DNA of 64,000 nucleotides from JBEKTY01 sp049515555 (lineage in GTDB: Bacteria > Planctomycetota > Planctomycetia > Pirellulales > Thermoguttaceae): contig JBEKTY010000012.1 of assembly GCA_049515555.1 (NCBI GenBank), positions 14,055 through 78,054 on the forward strand, given 5' to 3'. Position numbers and translations under genes: made by a program. Shown here piece by piece: positions 34,836-44,217 of the stretch (position 1 is the stretch's first letter; each line of letters begins with the position of its first letter). The notes under the pieces were generated by a model. That model was not told where the DNA came from. It saw only the letters and a program-made list of their open reading frames with translations, and searched no databases.

Positions 34836-35915
34836 ATGTATCAGACTACTGCTCCGATCGGCATGTATCGCAAGATTGTCGAGTTGCTCGACGGCGGCGT
34901 CCGGCTGACCGCGGCGCTGGTCCTGTCGGCCGAGGGATCGACGCCGCAAGGGGCCGGGGCGCGGGCCCTCGTCGATGCGGCGGGGCAACTGTGGGGCACC
35001 GTGGGCGGCGGCGCGGTCGAGCACCAGGCCCGGCAGATGGCCATGGCCGCCTGCCATTCGCAACGCCCCGTGGTCTTCGACTGCAATCTGAACGCCGCCG
35101 ACGCCGCGGCGAGCGGCGCCGTCTGCGGCGGCCGTCTGCGGATCCTGGTCGATCCCACGCTCGCCCGCGGCCGCGAGTGCTACGCCCAGGCGGCCGAGGC
35201 CCTCGACGGGCGCCGCCGCGGCCTGCTCTTGACCACGATCCGCACCGGCCGCCAGGTGGAAGTGCACCTCGCGTGGCTGGCCGAGGATGCAATCGCCGCG
35301 GCCGCGACCTTCCCCGGCGGTGATACCCTGCGATCGTGCCTGGTGCAGGGCCGGCCGCAGCGGTTCGTGGCCCAGCCGCCCAGCCCTGACGGCGTGGAAG
35401 TCTTCGTGGAGCCGGTGCTGCCCTGCCCGCTGCTACTGATCGCCGGCGGCGGGCACGTGGGCCAGGCACTGGCGGTGCAGGCGGCCCAGGTGGGCTTCCA
35501 GGTGACGGTGCTCGACGACCGGCCGGAATTCGCCGACCCGGCCCGCTTCCCGGCGGGCGTCAGGGTTCGTTGCGGCCCGCCGGCCGAGCAGCTTGCCAGT
35601 TGCGCGATGGATGCGGATACGTACGTGGTGATCGTCACCCGCGGCCATGGGCACGATGCCGAGGCACTGGCCGCCTGCATCCACGGCAGGTCCGCCTATC
35701 TGGGCATGATCGGCAGTCGCCGCAAGGTGGCCCTTATCCGCCAGGGCTTCCTCGACGGCGGCTTGGCAACGCAGGAGGAGTTTGCCCGGGTTTTCGCCCC
35801 CGTGGGCCTGGAGATCGGCGCCGTGACCGTGCCTGAAATCGCCGCCAGCATCGTGGCCCAACTTATTGCGGTACGCCGCAACGGCGCCGCACATAACGCC
35901 GAGGTGCGGCGATGA
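34836..35915 (+). CDS. xdhC: XdhC family molybdenum hydroxylase maturation factor
   Basis: 359 residues. The N-terminal part (LVLSAEGSTPQGAGARALVD, GTVGGGAVE, DAAASGAVCGGRLRILVDP) is the XdhC/CoxI domain and the C-terminal part (LLIAGGGHVGQALAVQAAQVGF, VTVLDDRPEFADPARFP, YLGMIGSRRK) is the Rossmann XdhC domain. XdhC binds the molybdenum cofactor and passes it, after sulfuration, to the hydroxylase. ATG 34836 is listed; ATG 34863 (MYRKIVELL) is the more conserved-looking start. It overlaps the next gene by four bases. Confidence 0.88.
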   Translation: MYQTTAPIGMYRKIVELLDGGVRLTAALVLSAEGSTPQGAGARALVDAAGQLWGTVGGGAVEHQARQMAMAACHSQRPVVFDCNLNAADAAASGAVCGGRLRILVDPTLARGRECYAQAAEALDGRRRGLLLTTIRTGRQVEVHLAWLAEDAIAAAATFPGGDTLRSCLVQGRPQRFVAQPPSPDGVEVFVEPVLPCPLLLIAGGGHVGQALAVQAAQVGFQVTVLDDRPEFADPARFPAGVRVRCGPPAEQLASCAMDADTYVVIVTRGHGHDAEALAACIHGRSAYLGMIGSRRKVALIRQGFLDGGLATQEEFARVFAPVGLEIGAVTVPEIAASIVAQLIAVRRNGAAHNAEVRR

Positions 35916-36529
35916 TCGCGGCTATCGTGCCCGCCGCCGGCCAGTCTCGCCGCATGGGCCAACCCAAGCCACTGCTACCCTTCGGCGCCACGACCGTCAT
36001 CGGACACGTCGTTGATGAGCTGCTCCGTGGCAACGTAGACGACGTCTGCGTCGTCGTCGGCCATGAGGCGGACCTGGTCGCCCGGGCGCTTTCCCAGCGG
36101 CGGGTCCGGATCGTGGTCAATCCCGATTACCGGCAGACCGAAATGCTGGCCTCCGTGCGTTGCGGGCTGCGGGCAGTGCCGCCGGATTGCGCGGCGATCC
36201 TGGTGGCCCTCGGCGATCAGCCGGCGATTACGGCCGAGTTGGTGCGGGCCATGATCGGCCGTTTCGCCGCCGCCGGCGCGGCAATCGTCGTGCCCCTTCA
36301 CGACGGCCGCCGCGGGCACCCGCTGCTCCTGGCCCAGCGCTACCGCCAGGAAATCCTGACCGGCTACGATCAGCTCGGGTTGCGCGGGCTGCTGGCGGCC
36401 CACGCGGAAGACGTCTTCGAGCTGCCCGTGGCCGACGCCGGGGTGCTCGCCGACATGGACTACCCCGACGACTACCGCCGGGAACTGGCCCGGCTGTCGC
36501 GTTGCGCCAGTGAAATTGCCGATGCCCGG

Positions 36530-36556
<27 letters not shown>
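35912..36556 (+). CDS. mocA: MocA-like molybdenum cofactor nucleotidyltransferase
   Basis: 214 residues. NTP-transferase signature VPAAGQSRRMGQPKPLLPFG near the N-terminus, ALGDQPAI (Mg-binding Asp), GRRGHPLLL and ADMDYPDDY at the end: the MobA/MocA family. MocA makes the cytosine dinucleotide form (MCD) used by xanthine dehydrogenase-family enzymes, which fits the preceding genes; the choice between MocA and MobA rests on context. The C-terminus (ARSPLPPGEG) is translated palindromic repeat. It overlaps xdhC by four bases. Confidence 0.82.
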
Positions 36557-36706
<150 letters not shown>

Positions 36707-36734
36707 AACGCGCGTCGGGGCCTCGCCGCGCCGA

Positions 36735-38132
36735 CTACCGGGGAATTGGCACGCTTTGATGGTCCACGGGCCAGGCCAGTTGCCACGGCGCCCGCAGAGG
36801 CCGGTCCAACATCTTCGCCGCCTCGGCGTCGCCTACGATCTGTTCCTGCTGCGGGTCCCAGCGGATCGGCCGGCCCAGGCGGATGCAAATGTCGCCCAGG
36901 TGGCTGATGGTGTCGGAGCGAATCGCCGATTCCAGCGGATTGACCGTCGGCTGGCGGCTCTTCATGCAATCGACGAAGTCGCGGGCCTGCGACTCGGTGT
37001 TGGTTAGGTGCTGTTCGTCGGGTTTGATCTGGGCCTTCTGCAGGGCCTTGTCGCTGGCGTACAGCGCGTAGCGGTTCACGTTGATCCACCCCTTCTTGCC
37101 GAAAAAGGTGGTGCCGTGGTCGTGCCAGACGGGATGATAGGTCGCGACCACCGGCTTCGCCACCCGGCTGCCCATAAAGTGCAATCGCACGCCGCTGGCG
37201 TATTCGCAGTGCAGGTCCCAGGACTCGATGGTGTCCCACAGGCTGCCCTTGGGCGGAATCAGTCCGGTGCCCTGGTAGTGGACCGGCCCGCTGGAGTCCA
37301 TCCCCAATCCCCACTGGGCGATGTCCAGCGGGTGTGCGCCCCAGCCGGCGATGAAACCAAGGGCGTAGTCGTAAATGTGATAGGCACCGAAGTTCGTGCA
37401 GCGATCGGCTGTGTATGGCTTGCGGGGCGCGGGCCCGAGCCACAGCTCGTAGTCCAGGTCCTTGGGCACGGCGACGGGCGTTGTCGAGCCGTAGGGCGGG
37501 CGCGAGGCGGCGCCGAATTGGGCCGACATGTCGTCGCACCAGGCGTCCACGCGTTGCACCGCGCCGATGTAGCCGTTGCGGACCAGCTCGCAGGCGCGGC
37601 GGAACTGCCGCTGGTCGCCGCGCTGCTGCGTGCCGTACTGGAAGACCACCTTGCGGGCGGCCACCGCGGCGCGGAGTTTCCAGGCCCAGGCCAGGGCCAC
37701 CCCCAGCGGCTTCTCGACGTACATGTCCTTGCCGGCCATGGCCGCGTAATAGGCGATTGGCACGTGCCAATGGTCGGGCGTGCTAATAACTACGCCGTCG
37801 ACGTCGGCCCGGGCCAGCACGTCGCGGAAGTCGCGGTAGGGCGTGCAGACCTGGCCCTTGTAATTTGTGTTGACCATGTTGGCGAAGGCCTCGCGGCGGC
37901 TGGTGCGGCAGTCGGCGGCAGCCACCAACCGCACGTCGGCCAGCGGCAGGAATGCCCGCCCGCAGTCGTCGGTCCCCCGCCCCCCTACGCCGATGGCCGC
38001 CAGATTCACGCGGTTGGCCGGGGCGTTGCGGCCGAAAACGGCCGACGGCACGATGGTCGGCAACCCCAGCCCGGCCGCGGTCACGGCCGAGAGCTTCAGC
38101 ACTTCGCGTCGCGATAGACCCTGGTTCGGCAT
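36735..38132 (-). CDS. Tat-exported Gfo/Idh/MocA-family oxidoreductase
   Basis: 465 residues. Tat signal LSRREVLKLSAVTAAGLGLP at the N-terminus. Rossmann start VNLAAIGVGGRGTDD, then DVRLVAAADC, VISTPDHWHVPIAYYAA and MYVEKPLGVALAW with the catalytic Lys of the EKP motif. C-terminal beta-sheet dimer domain follows. Family members oxidise or epimerise sugars with tightly bound NAD(P). Planctomycetes carry many exported paralogues. The substrate is unknown. Confidence 0.9.
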   Translation of the reverse strand: MPNQGLSRREVLKLSAVTAAGLGLPTIVPSAVFGRNAPANRVNLAAIGVGGRGTDDCGRAFLPLADVRLVAAADCRTSRREAFANMVNTNYKGQVCTPYRDFRDVLARADVDGVVISTPDHWHVPIAYYAAMAGKDMYVEKPLGVALAWAWKLRAAVAARKVVFQYGTQQRGDQRQFRRACELVRNGYIGAVQRVDAWCDDMSAQFGAASRPPYGSTTPVAVPKDLDYELWLGPAPRKPYTADRCTNFGAYHIYDYALGFIAGWGAHPLDIAQWGLGMDSSGPVHYQGTGLIPPKGSLWDTIESWDLHCEYASGVRLHFMGSRVAKPVVATYHPVWHDHGTTFFGKKGWINVNRYALYASDKALQKAQIKPDEQHLTNTESQARDFVDCMKSRQPTVNPLESAIRSDTISHLGDICIRLGRPIRWDPQQEQIVGDAEAAKMLDRPLRAPWQLAWPVDHQSVPIPR

Positions 38133-38179
38133 GTTGAGAGCCTTTCCATCTTAGTTTCTGTTGCGGATGATCGGCAACT

Positions 38180-38290
38180 TGTAGGGTGGGTCGAGCGCAG
38201 CGAGCCCCCCCGGAATCACTCCCGTCCGTCGTCCGTCTCCCGTCGTCCGTCGAAAATGGTGGGGCTCGCTGGCGCTCGACCCACCCTACA
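38180..38290. repeat. 30-bp inverted repeat of the TGTAGGGTGGG family
   Basis: Left arm 38180-38209 and right arm 38261-38290 match except for one base; the 51-base spacer holds GTCCGTC repeats. A shorter relative lies inside the calpain-like gene at 43859-43947. It lies between divergent genes and may be a miniature mobile element. The remaining bases 38133-38422 show only leader sequence. Confidence 0.85.
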
Positions 38291-38422
38291 GGCTGATTGA
38301 ATCGCTACACCAGCCCGATTCTACCTCCGCGACGGCCCGCGAGCAAACCGGGGAATGCCCAATCCGGCAATTGCATTCCACGGGCCGCCGGGTTAGCATT
38401 GACGCGGGAGGATCGAGAAATC

Positions 38423-39682
38423 ATGAGCAGGAAATGTTTGACCATGGGCGGTGCGATTCTGGCCGCGGCGCTGGTTGGGGTCCCCGCGTCGCGCTCCAGC
38501 GAGGCGGGCGGCGGTGCGAGCTGGCCCGAGTTCCACGGGCCGGACCGGAGCAACGTCTCTACCGAGCGGGGGCTGCTGAAGAAATGGCCCGCGGGCGGCC
38601 CGCGGCTGATCTGGAAGTATTCGCAGTGCGGCGCGGGGTACTCGGGGGTGGCGATTGCCGAGGGGATGATCTTCACCGCCGGCGACTTCGACGACCAGGA
38701 GCGGCTCCTGACGCTGGACCTGAATGGCAAACTACTGTGGCAAGCGGCCAATGGGCCACCGTGGCGGGGGTCGTCGCCCGGCTCGCGGACCACGCCCACC
38801 TACCACGCCGGCGCGCTATATCACCTGAATCCCACCGGACGGCTGGCCTCTTACGAGGCGCGATCGGGCAAGCCCCGCTGGGCCGTGGATCTGAAAGCCG
38901 AGTTCGACGCCGACTACGGCGTGTGGGCCCTGGCCGAAAACGTGATCGTCGAAGACGGCAAGGTGCTGTGCATGCCCGGCGGGCCCAAAGGTCGCGTCGT
39001 GGCCCTGGATCAAGACACGGGCAAAACCGTCTGGGCCAATACCGAGATCGAGCATCCGGCGGCCTACTGCTCGCCGGTGGTCGTTACGCACGGCGGCGTG
39101 CGGCAGTTGATCACCTTGACCCAGAAGTCGCTCTTGGGCGTGGATGTCCAGAGCGGCAAGCTCCTGTGGTCGGCCCCCTTCGTCCCGAAGTCGCCGCAAA
39201 ATGCCCTCACCCCCGTCTTTCGCGACGGATACGTGTTCGTCGCCTGCGGTCACTCCACCGGCGGCAGTTTGTTCAAGATCGACATGGAATCGCGGACCGC
39301 CAAGCTCGTCTGGCACCGGGAAGACCTGGATAACTGCCATGGCGGCGCGCTCCTGCTGGGGGGGAATCTATATGGCTGCGGCTGCCGGCTGGGCGGCCGG
39401 AACTTCTACTGCGTCGACTTCCTCACCGGCCAGACCAAAAAATTGGACAAGACGCTGGGCAAGGTCGGCATCACCTACGCCGACGGCATGATCTACAGCC
39501 TCAACCACCAGGGCACCATGTCGCTGCTGGCCGTCACGCCGGAGGGGTTCGACATCGTCAGCCAGTTCAGCCTGGGCAAACGGCCGGCCAATACGTACCT
39601 CGCCCATCCCGTGATTTGCGGCGGACGACTGTACCTCCGCTGCGACGAGCAACTGTTCGCCTACGACGTTCGCTCACAGTGA
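38423..39682 (+). CDS. Secreted PQQ-like beta-propeller protein
   Basis: 419 residues. ATG 38423 is chosen because GGGAGGA lies upstream and a signal peptide follows (CLTMGGAILAAALVGVPASR). The mature part (WPEFHGPDRSNVS, LTLDLNGKLLWQA, VVALDQDTGKTVW, LLGVDVQSGKLLW) is a PQQ-binding-like beta-propeller with repeated W-docking strands. The planctomycete versions usually lack PQQ ligands and their substrates are unknown. It probably acts outside the inner membrane. No operon partner on this strand. Confidence 0.85.
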   Translation: MSRKCLTMGGAILAAALVGVPASRSSEAGGGASWPEFHGPDRSNVSTERGLLKKWPAGGPRLIWKYSQCGAGYSGVAIAEGMIFTAGDFDDQERLLTLDLNGKLLWQAANGPPWRGSSPGSRTTPTYHAGALYHLNPTGRLASYEARSGKPRWAVDLKAEFDADYGVWALAENVIVEDGKVLCMPGGPKGRVVALDQDTGKTVWANTEIEHPAAYCSPVVVTHGGVRQLITLTQKSLLGVDVQSGKLLWSAPFVPKSPQNALTPVFRDGYVFVACGHSTGGSLFKIDMESRTAKLVWHREDLDNCHGGALLLGGNLYGCGCRLGGRNFYCVDFLTGQTKKLDKTLGKVGITYADGMIYSLNHQGTMSLLAVTPEGFDIVSQFSLGKRPANTYLAHPVICGGRLYLRCDEQLFAYDVRSQ

Positions 39683-39971
39683 ACCGCCCGAGCGGCGGGA
39701 AGCACGCGCGCCAGCATCGCGGTGCGGTCGATTGCAATCAGGACGAGGTCCGAAGTTCGACTCTTCGTGCGCCCATTAGTTCTAAGTCCCGCCGAATCCT
39801 GGAGTTAGGATACCTGCCGGGCAAACCGTCGGTCGGGACCAGTCCGCTTGACAATGGAGGTGACCAAGGGTAAGTTAGGTGGGGTTGCGACCTCACCACT
39901 AGGCGGGTACTGTTCCGAGCGGCAAGAAGATGCCGCCGTCATAGCTGCTTGTCAGTCAGGAACGATCGACG
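39683..39971. other. Intergenic region with a tRNA T-arm-like hairpin
   Basis: CGAAG-TTCGACT-CTTCG (39751-39767) followed by TGCGCCCA looks like the T-arm and 3' acceptor strand of a tRNA. No matching 5' acceptor or anticodon arm can be folded upstream, so at most it is a tRNA remnant. The rest of the region holds only the leader of the next gene. Confidence 0.25.
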
Positions 39972-42900
39972 ATGAGCGCGTCACTCGCTGGTCCGCACCG
40001 TTTTCGCCGCGGGAAGCGAGGGTTTACCTTCAACAGGACTTTGCAAGCAGAATCGTTGGAGACGAGGTTGCTCCTGAGCGGGAGCAGTGTTCCTCGCCCG
40101 ACCGATTTGTTAACTACGGCGGCCTTGATCTCCGCTGCGGCGAGCGTCAAGCCGGTATTGACCAAGATTACGGTCAGCCCGGCCGGCGCGAGTGTAGACT
40201 GCTACGCAGCGCAGCAATTTACCGCCGTGGGCCTGGACCAGTTCGGCAGCCCTTTGGCGACGCAGCCGACTTTCACCTGGAAGGTCAGCGCGGGCGAGAT
40301 CACGTCCGCGGGCCTGTTCACCCCTTCCGCCCGAGTGGGCAGCGTCACGATCACGGCGGCCAGCGGCTCGATTCGCGGCAGCACCGTGGCGAGCGTCTTC
40401 GATTGCCCGCCCACGGTAGCGACGGAGCCCAGTGTAACGCTCAACCCCGCGACGGGCAAGACGGCCGCGCTCTCCGTTTTAGGCGCGTGCGACGGCGGCG
40501 AGGCCAAGCTCCGCTACACGTGGGCGGTAACCACGCACCCGAAGGGCGCGCCGGCCGCGAAGTTCAGCGCCAACGGCAGCAACGCCGCCAAGAATAGCAC
40601 GGTCACCTTCGGCGCGGCGGGCAGCTACGTCTTGGACGTAACGATCACCGACGTCCTAGGTTTCTCAACCACAAACAGCGTCCCGGTCGTGGTCCGGCCG
40701 ATGGTCGCCAAGATTGCCGTCCATCCGGCCACGGCAACCGTGGAGAGCCTTGGGATCCAGCGGTTCATCGCCCGTTGCAGCGACCAGTTCGGCAAGTCTT
40801 TTGTGCCTCCAGCCGGCGTGGTATGGAGCGCCACCGGGGGCGGCATTACTCCCGCCGGCGTGTTTACGGCGCCCGGTCCGTCCTGCAAGGTCACCGTCAC
40901 GGCGGCCTGTGGGCCGGTCGTGGGCAGTACCTCGGTGACCGTGGTCAACCACAAGCCGGGCATAGCTAAGGCGGCCAGCGCCAGCCCCGCTGCGGTTACC
41001 ACCGGCACGACGACCACGCTTTCCGTCCTGGGGAAGGACGACGCCGGCGAGGCCAACCTGACTTACACCTGGACCACCGCGGCGCTGCCCAGCGGTGCGC
41101 GGGCCCCCGTGTTCAGCCCCAACGGCACCAACGCTGCCAAGAACACCACGCTGACCTTCCACACGATCGGGTCCTATTCCTTTACGGCGACGATTACCGA
41201 CGCCGGGGGCCTGTCGGTCACGAGCGGCGTTGTTAAGGTCACCGTCAGCCCGGCCTTTACGAGTATTTCGGTGAGCCCGGCCGCGGTGAGGGTGGACTTC
41301 TATTCAACGCAGCCGTTTTCCGCCATGGCTCGAGACCAGTTTGGCAGCCCCATGGCCGCGCAACCGACTTTCTCGTGGATGCCGCCAAGCGCCGGCAAGA
41401 TTACGCCCACGGGCCCGTCCACCGGTCTCTTCACCCCTGCCACCAGACTGGGTAACGTCACGATCACTGCGGCGTGCGGTTCGATCCGCGGCACGGCCAC
41501 GGCGACGGTATTTGACGATGCACCCACCGTGGCGACGCCGGCCTACGCGACTCCCAGTCCCGTGACCGGCACGACGACGGGGCTGTCCGTTTTGGGAGCG
41601 GACGACGGCGGGGAGCCCAATTTGACCTACGCGTGGACCACCACCAAGTTACCCACCGGCGCGCCGGCCCCAAAGTTCAGCGCGAGCGGCAGCAACGCCG
41701 CGAAGAACACTACGGTTACCTTTCGCGCCCTGGGGTTATACTCCTTTACCGCGACGATCACCGACGCCTGGGGCCTATCGGTGACCAGTACCGCTCAGGT
41801 GACCGTTGCCCAGGGATTGACAAGCATCTCGGTCAGCCCGACCACGGTGAACGTGGACCTGTATACGACGCAGCAGTTTACCGCTGTGGGCCGGGACCAA
41901 TTTGGCAGCCTCATGGCCGTGCCACCCGGTTTTGCGTGGACGGCAAGTTCGGGCACGATGTCCCCGAGTCCGTCCACGGGCCCGTCAACATTTTACCCGC
42001 AAACGCCCGGCAGCGTCACGATTACGGCGGCCAGCGGATCGATTCAAGGCACGGCCACGGCGTCGGTATTCGACGCTGCGCCCACGGTGGTGACGCCCGC
42101 CTACGCGGCTCCCAACCCCGTAACCGGCACAACGACCACGCTGGCCGTCGTGGCGACAGGCGATGGAGACAAGCCCAACCTGACTTACACCTGGTCGGCC
42201 AGCGTGCCCAGTGGTGTGCCGGACCCCGCGTTCAGCCCCAACGGCACCAGCGCCGCGGCGAACACGACGGTCACCTTGCGCGGGCTGGGGTTGTATTCCT
42301 TTACCGTGACCATCACCGACGCCTGGGGCCAGTCGGTGACCAGTACCGCCCAGGTGACGGTTGTCCAGGGATTGACCAGCATCACGGTCAGCCCGGCGAC
42401 CGCCGTCGTGATAGGCCTCTCGACGCAGCAATACGCTGCCGTGGGCTACGACCAGTTCGGCGGCACCATGTCGCCCGAGCCGACTTTCACCTGGACCGTC
42501 ACCGCCGGCACGAACGCCGCCGCCGGCACGATAGCCGGCGGCCTGTTTACGGCTCCCGCTTCGCCGGGCACCGTCATCATCAGCGCTGAGAGCGGTTACG
42601 TCCAAGGCACGGCACAGGCGACGGTCACGCCCTTCCTGAATCTCCAGGACCCCAGTTTGCGAACCCTGACGAGCAGCCTGTTCGCCCGCGACGGCCAGAT
42701 CAACCGCGCCGACATGATCCAGATACTGGAGAGTGTTGTCGCGGAGGGCAGCGTGGTCAGCACCGCCGACTTCAGCGATCTACAAACGATCGTGAGCAAT
42801 GCCTCGGCGCTCCGCATGCCCGGCTACGTCGAGGCGCTGGCCAGCGATATAGTCGACGGCAACCCCGCCAACGCCCACTACCAGGGTCAAGCGCTGGGCA

Positions 42901-44132
42901 ACCTGTATGCCGGCGACGCGGCATCGAATCTCACCGAGCTGGTGGACAAGTGGTTCCTGGGCATGGACCATCCCGCGACGTCGTACACGTATCAGACTTG
43001 TGCCGGCTCGTTGTTCGGCACGGGCGGGCCCCAATACACCGACATGCAGCAAGGCCTGCTTGGCGACTGCTATTTCGTCTCCGCCTTGGGATCGATTGCC
43101 ACGGGCAACCCGGCCGCCATCAAGAACATGTTCGTCGATAATGGCGTCACCGGGAAGACCGGGCTCCACTCCTGGACGGTCCGCTTCTACACCCACGATT
43201 CGGCCAACGACACTTATACGCCGGACTACGTGACGGTCGACTCCATGCTGCCCGTCCTTTCCGATAACGGCTGGATCATCTTGGCCTATTCGGGCATGGG
43301 CGACTTTCCCACCGATCCCAATAACGTATTGTGGATCGCGCTGGCGGAGAAGGCCTATGCCCAGTGGTGCGATACCGGTTATGCCAGCATGGGAAATGGC
43401 GGTACGCCGGATGTCGTCGATGCTGCGGTGCTGGGCCGCGGCACCCCGATCTACAGCAATGCGGGCACCGTCTGGTTGGGCGGTCTTACCGAATCGATTC
43501 TGATCAACGCCATGCAGACTAACCAGGCGGTCTCAGCCGCCATCGTTTCCCCCCAAGATACGAACCTGGGGCTGGTGGGGGATCACTACTACAGCGTAGC
43601 CGCGTACGACGGCACCAGCGGCCTCTTCACCCTATGCAACCCCTTTGGCCCCAAGTATGGCTATTCGCCCGGCACGACTTTCGAATGTTTTCTTACCTGG
43701 GACGAGGTGAATGTGGATGTGGCCGGCTTCGCCGTGGCGGACCCCTGGCCCACGCCGCCGGTGATTTCTTCGCCGGCACCGGCGGCGGACGCTTCGCATG
43801 TCTCTCTCCAGATCGTGCCGGCCTTGGGTAGCCCGAGTATCGCCGCGTCCAAGCAAATTGTAGGGTGGGACAAGCCCGGCGCAGTCCCACCGAGATTACA
43901 GGCAATTCATGGTGGGACCGCGCTGCGCTTGTCCCACCCTACAACGTCGAAGCCGGGCGGCGCCGAATCGCGCGCTGCCCTGGCGTGGTTCACGTCGCCG
44001 GGAAGCGATTGGCAGTGGCCGGGTTCCGACCGTAGCGGCGTTTCGCCCCAACCGTCTTCCGAGCTGACGCCGGCCCTGGTGGATTCGGTACTCCGTCTGG
44101 CGGCCAGTCGCCACGGGGGATACCTGTCGTAA
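39972..44132 (+). CDS. Calpain-like (C2) cysteine protease with LEPR-XLL-type motif and Ig-like repeats
   Basis: 1386 residues. Order: basic N-terminus, ESLETRLLLSG motif (27-37), four and a half Ig-like repeats of 182-187 residues (from residues 66, 248, 432, 619 and 804), a helical linker (LNLQDPSLRTL..DMIQILESVV), then a calpain family domain (about 1000-1260). The protease triad is Cys1033 (QGLLGDCYFVSAL), His1205 (GDHYYSV) and Asn1223 (CNPFG). Calpains are cysteine proteases, mostly eukaryotic; planctomycete versions are exported. A dispersed inverted repeat adds ~30 residues at 1297-1325. Likely cell-surface protease; targets unknown. Confidence 0.88.
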   Translation: MSASLAGPHRFRRGKRGFTFNRTLQAESLETRLLLSGSSVPRPTDLLTTAALISAAASVKPVLTKITVSPAGASVDCYAAQQFTAVGLDQFGSPLATQPTFTWKVSAGEITSAGLFTPSARVGSVTITAASGSIRGSTVASVFDCPPTVATEPSVTLNPATGKTAALSVLGACDGGEAKLRYTWAVTTHPKGAPAAKFSANGSNAAKNSTVTFGAAGSYVLDVTITDVLGFSTTNSVPVVVRPMVAKIAVHPATATVESLGIQRFIARCSDQFGKSFVPPAGVVWSATGGGITPAGVFTAPGPSCKVTVTAACGPVVGSTSVTVVNHKPGIAKAASASPAAVTTGTTTTLSVLGKDDAGEANLTYTWTTAALPSGARAPVFSPNGTNAAKNTTLTFHTIGSYSFTATITDAGGLSVTSGVVKVTVSPAFTSISVSPAAVRVDFYSTQPFSAMARDQFGSPMAAQPTFSWMPPSAGKITPTGPSTGLFTPATRLGNVTITAACGSIRGTATATVFDDAPTVATPAYATPSPVTGTTTGLSVLGADDGGEPNLTYAWTTTKLPTGAPAPKFSASGSNAAKNTTVTFRALGLYSFTATITDAWGLSVTSTAQVTVAQGLTSISVSPTTVNVDLYTTQQFTAVGRDQFGSLMAVPPGFAWTASSGTMSPSPSTGPSTFYPQTPGSVTITAASGSIQGTATASVFDAAPTVVTPAYAAPNPVTGTTTTLAVVATGDGDKPNLTYTWSASVPSGVPDPAFSPNGTSAAANTTVTLRGLGLYSFTVTITDAWGQSVTSTAQVTVVQGLTSITVSPATAVVIGLSTQQYAAVGYDQFGGTMSPEPTFTWTVTAGTNAAAGTIAGGLFTAPASPGTVIISAESGYVQGTAQATVTPFLNLQDPSLRTLTSSLFARDGQINRADMIQILESVVAEGSVVSTADFSDLQTIVSNASALRMPGYVEALASDIVDGNPANAHYQGQALGNLYAGDAASNLTELVDKWFLGMDHPATSYTYQTCAGSLFGTGGPQYTDMQQGLLGDCYFVSALGSIATGNPAAIKNMFVDNGVTGKTGLHSWTVRFYTHDSANDTYTPDYVTVDSMLPVLSDNGWIILAYSGMGDFPTDPNNVLWIALAEKAYAQWCDTGYASMGNGGTPDVVDAAVLGRGTPIYSNAGTVWLGGLTESILINAMQTNQAVSAAIVSPQDTNLGLVGDHYYSVAAYDGTSGLFTLCNPFGPKYGYSPGTTFECFLTWDEVNVDVAGFAVADPWPTPPVISSPAPAADASHVSLQIVPALGSPSIAASKQIVGWDKPGAVPPRLQAIHGGTALRLSHPTTSKPGGAESRAALAWFTSPGSDWQWPGSDRSGVSPQPSSELTPALVDSVLRLAASRHGGYLS
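40167..42629 (+). repeat. Tandem coding repeat (~550-bp period), Ig-like modules
   Basis: Each period encodes a bacterial Ig-type module (SPA...TATQQFTA..DQFGS) followed by a PKD-like module (LSVLG.DDGGE.NLTYTW .. NGSNAAKNTT .. YSFTATITDAWG). DNA identity between periods is high, highest in the DQFGS and NAAKNTT codons. One more full period lies at the 3' end of the RND adaptor gene (59573-60124). Confidence 0.85.
43859..43947. repeat. TGTAGGGTGGG-family inverted repeat inside a coding sequence
   Basis: Left arm begins TTGTAGGGTGGGACAAGC and right arm ends GCTTGTCCCACCCTACAA; the arms match with about two mismatches over 34 bases. It keeps the frame open (reads QIVGWDKPGAVPP...TALRLSHPTTS) near the C-terminus of the calpain-like protein. 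Confidence 0.85.
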
Positions 44133-44217
44133 ATTATTGAAGCGGGAATCGGCCGCGTGGACCTTCGTTCGGGAAGGTCGCTTTTTCGCAACGCGCCGCT
44201 TACCAAAGGGTCTTTCC

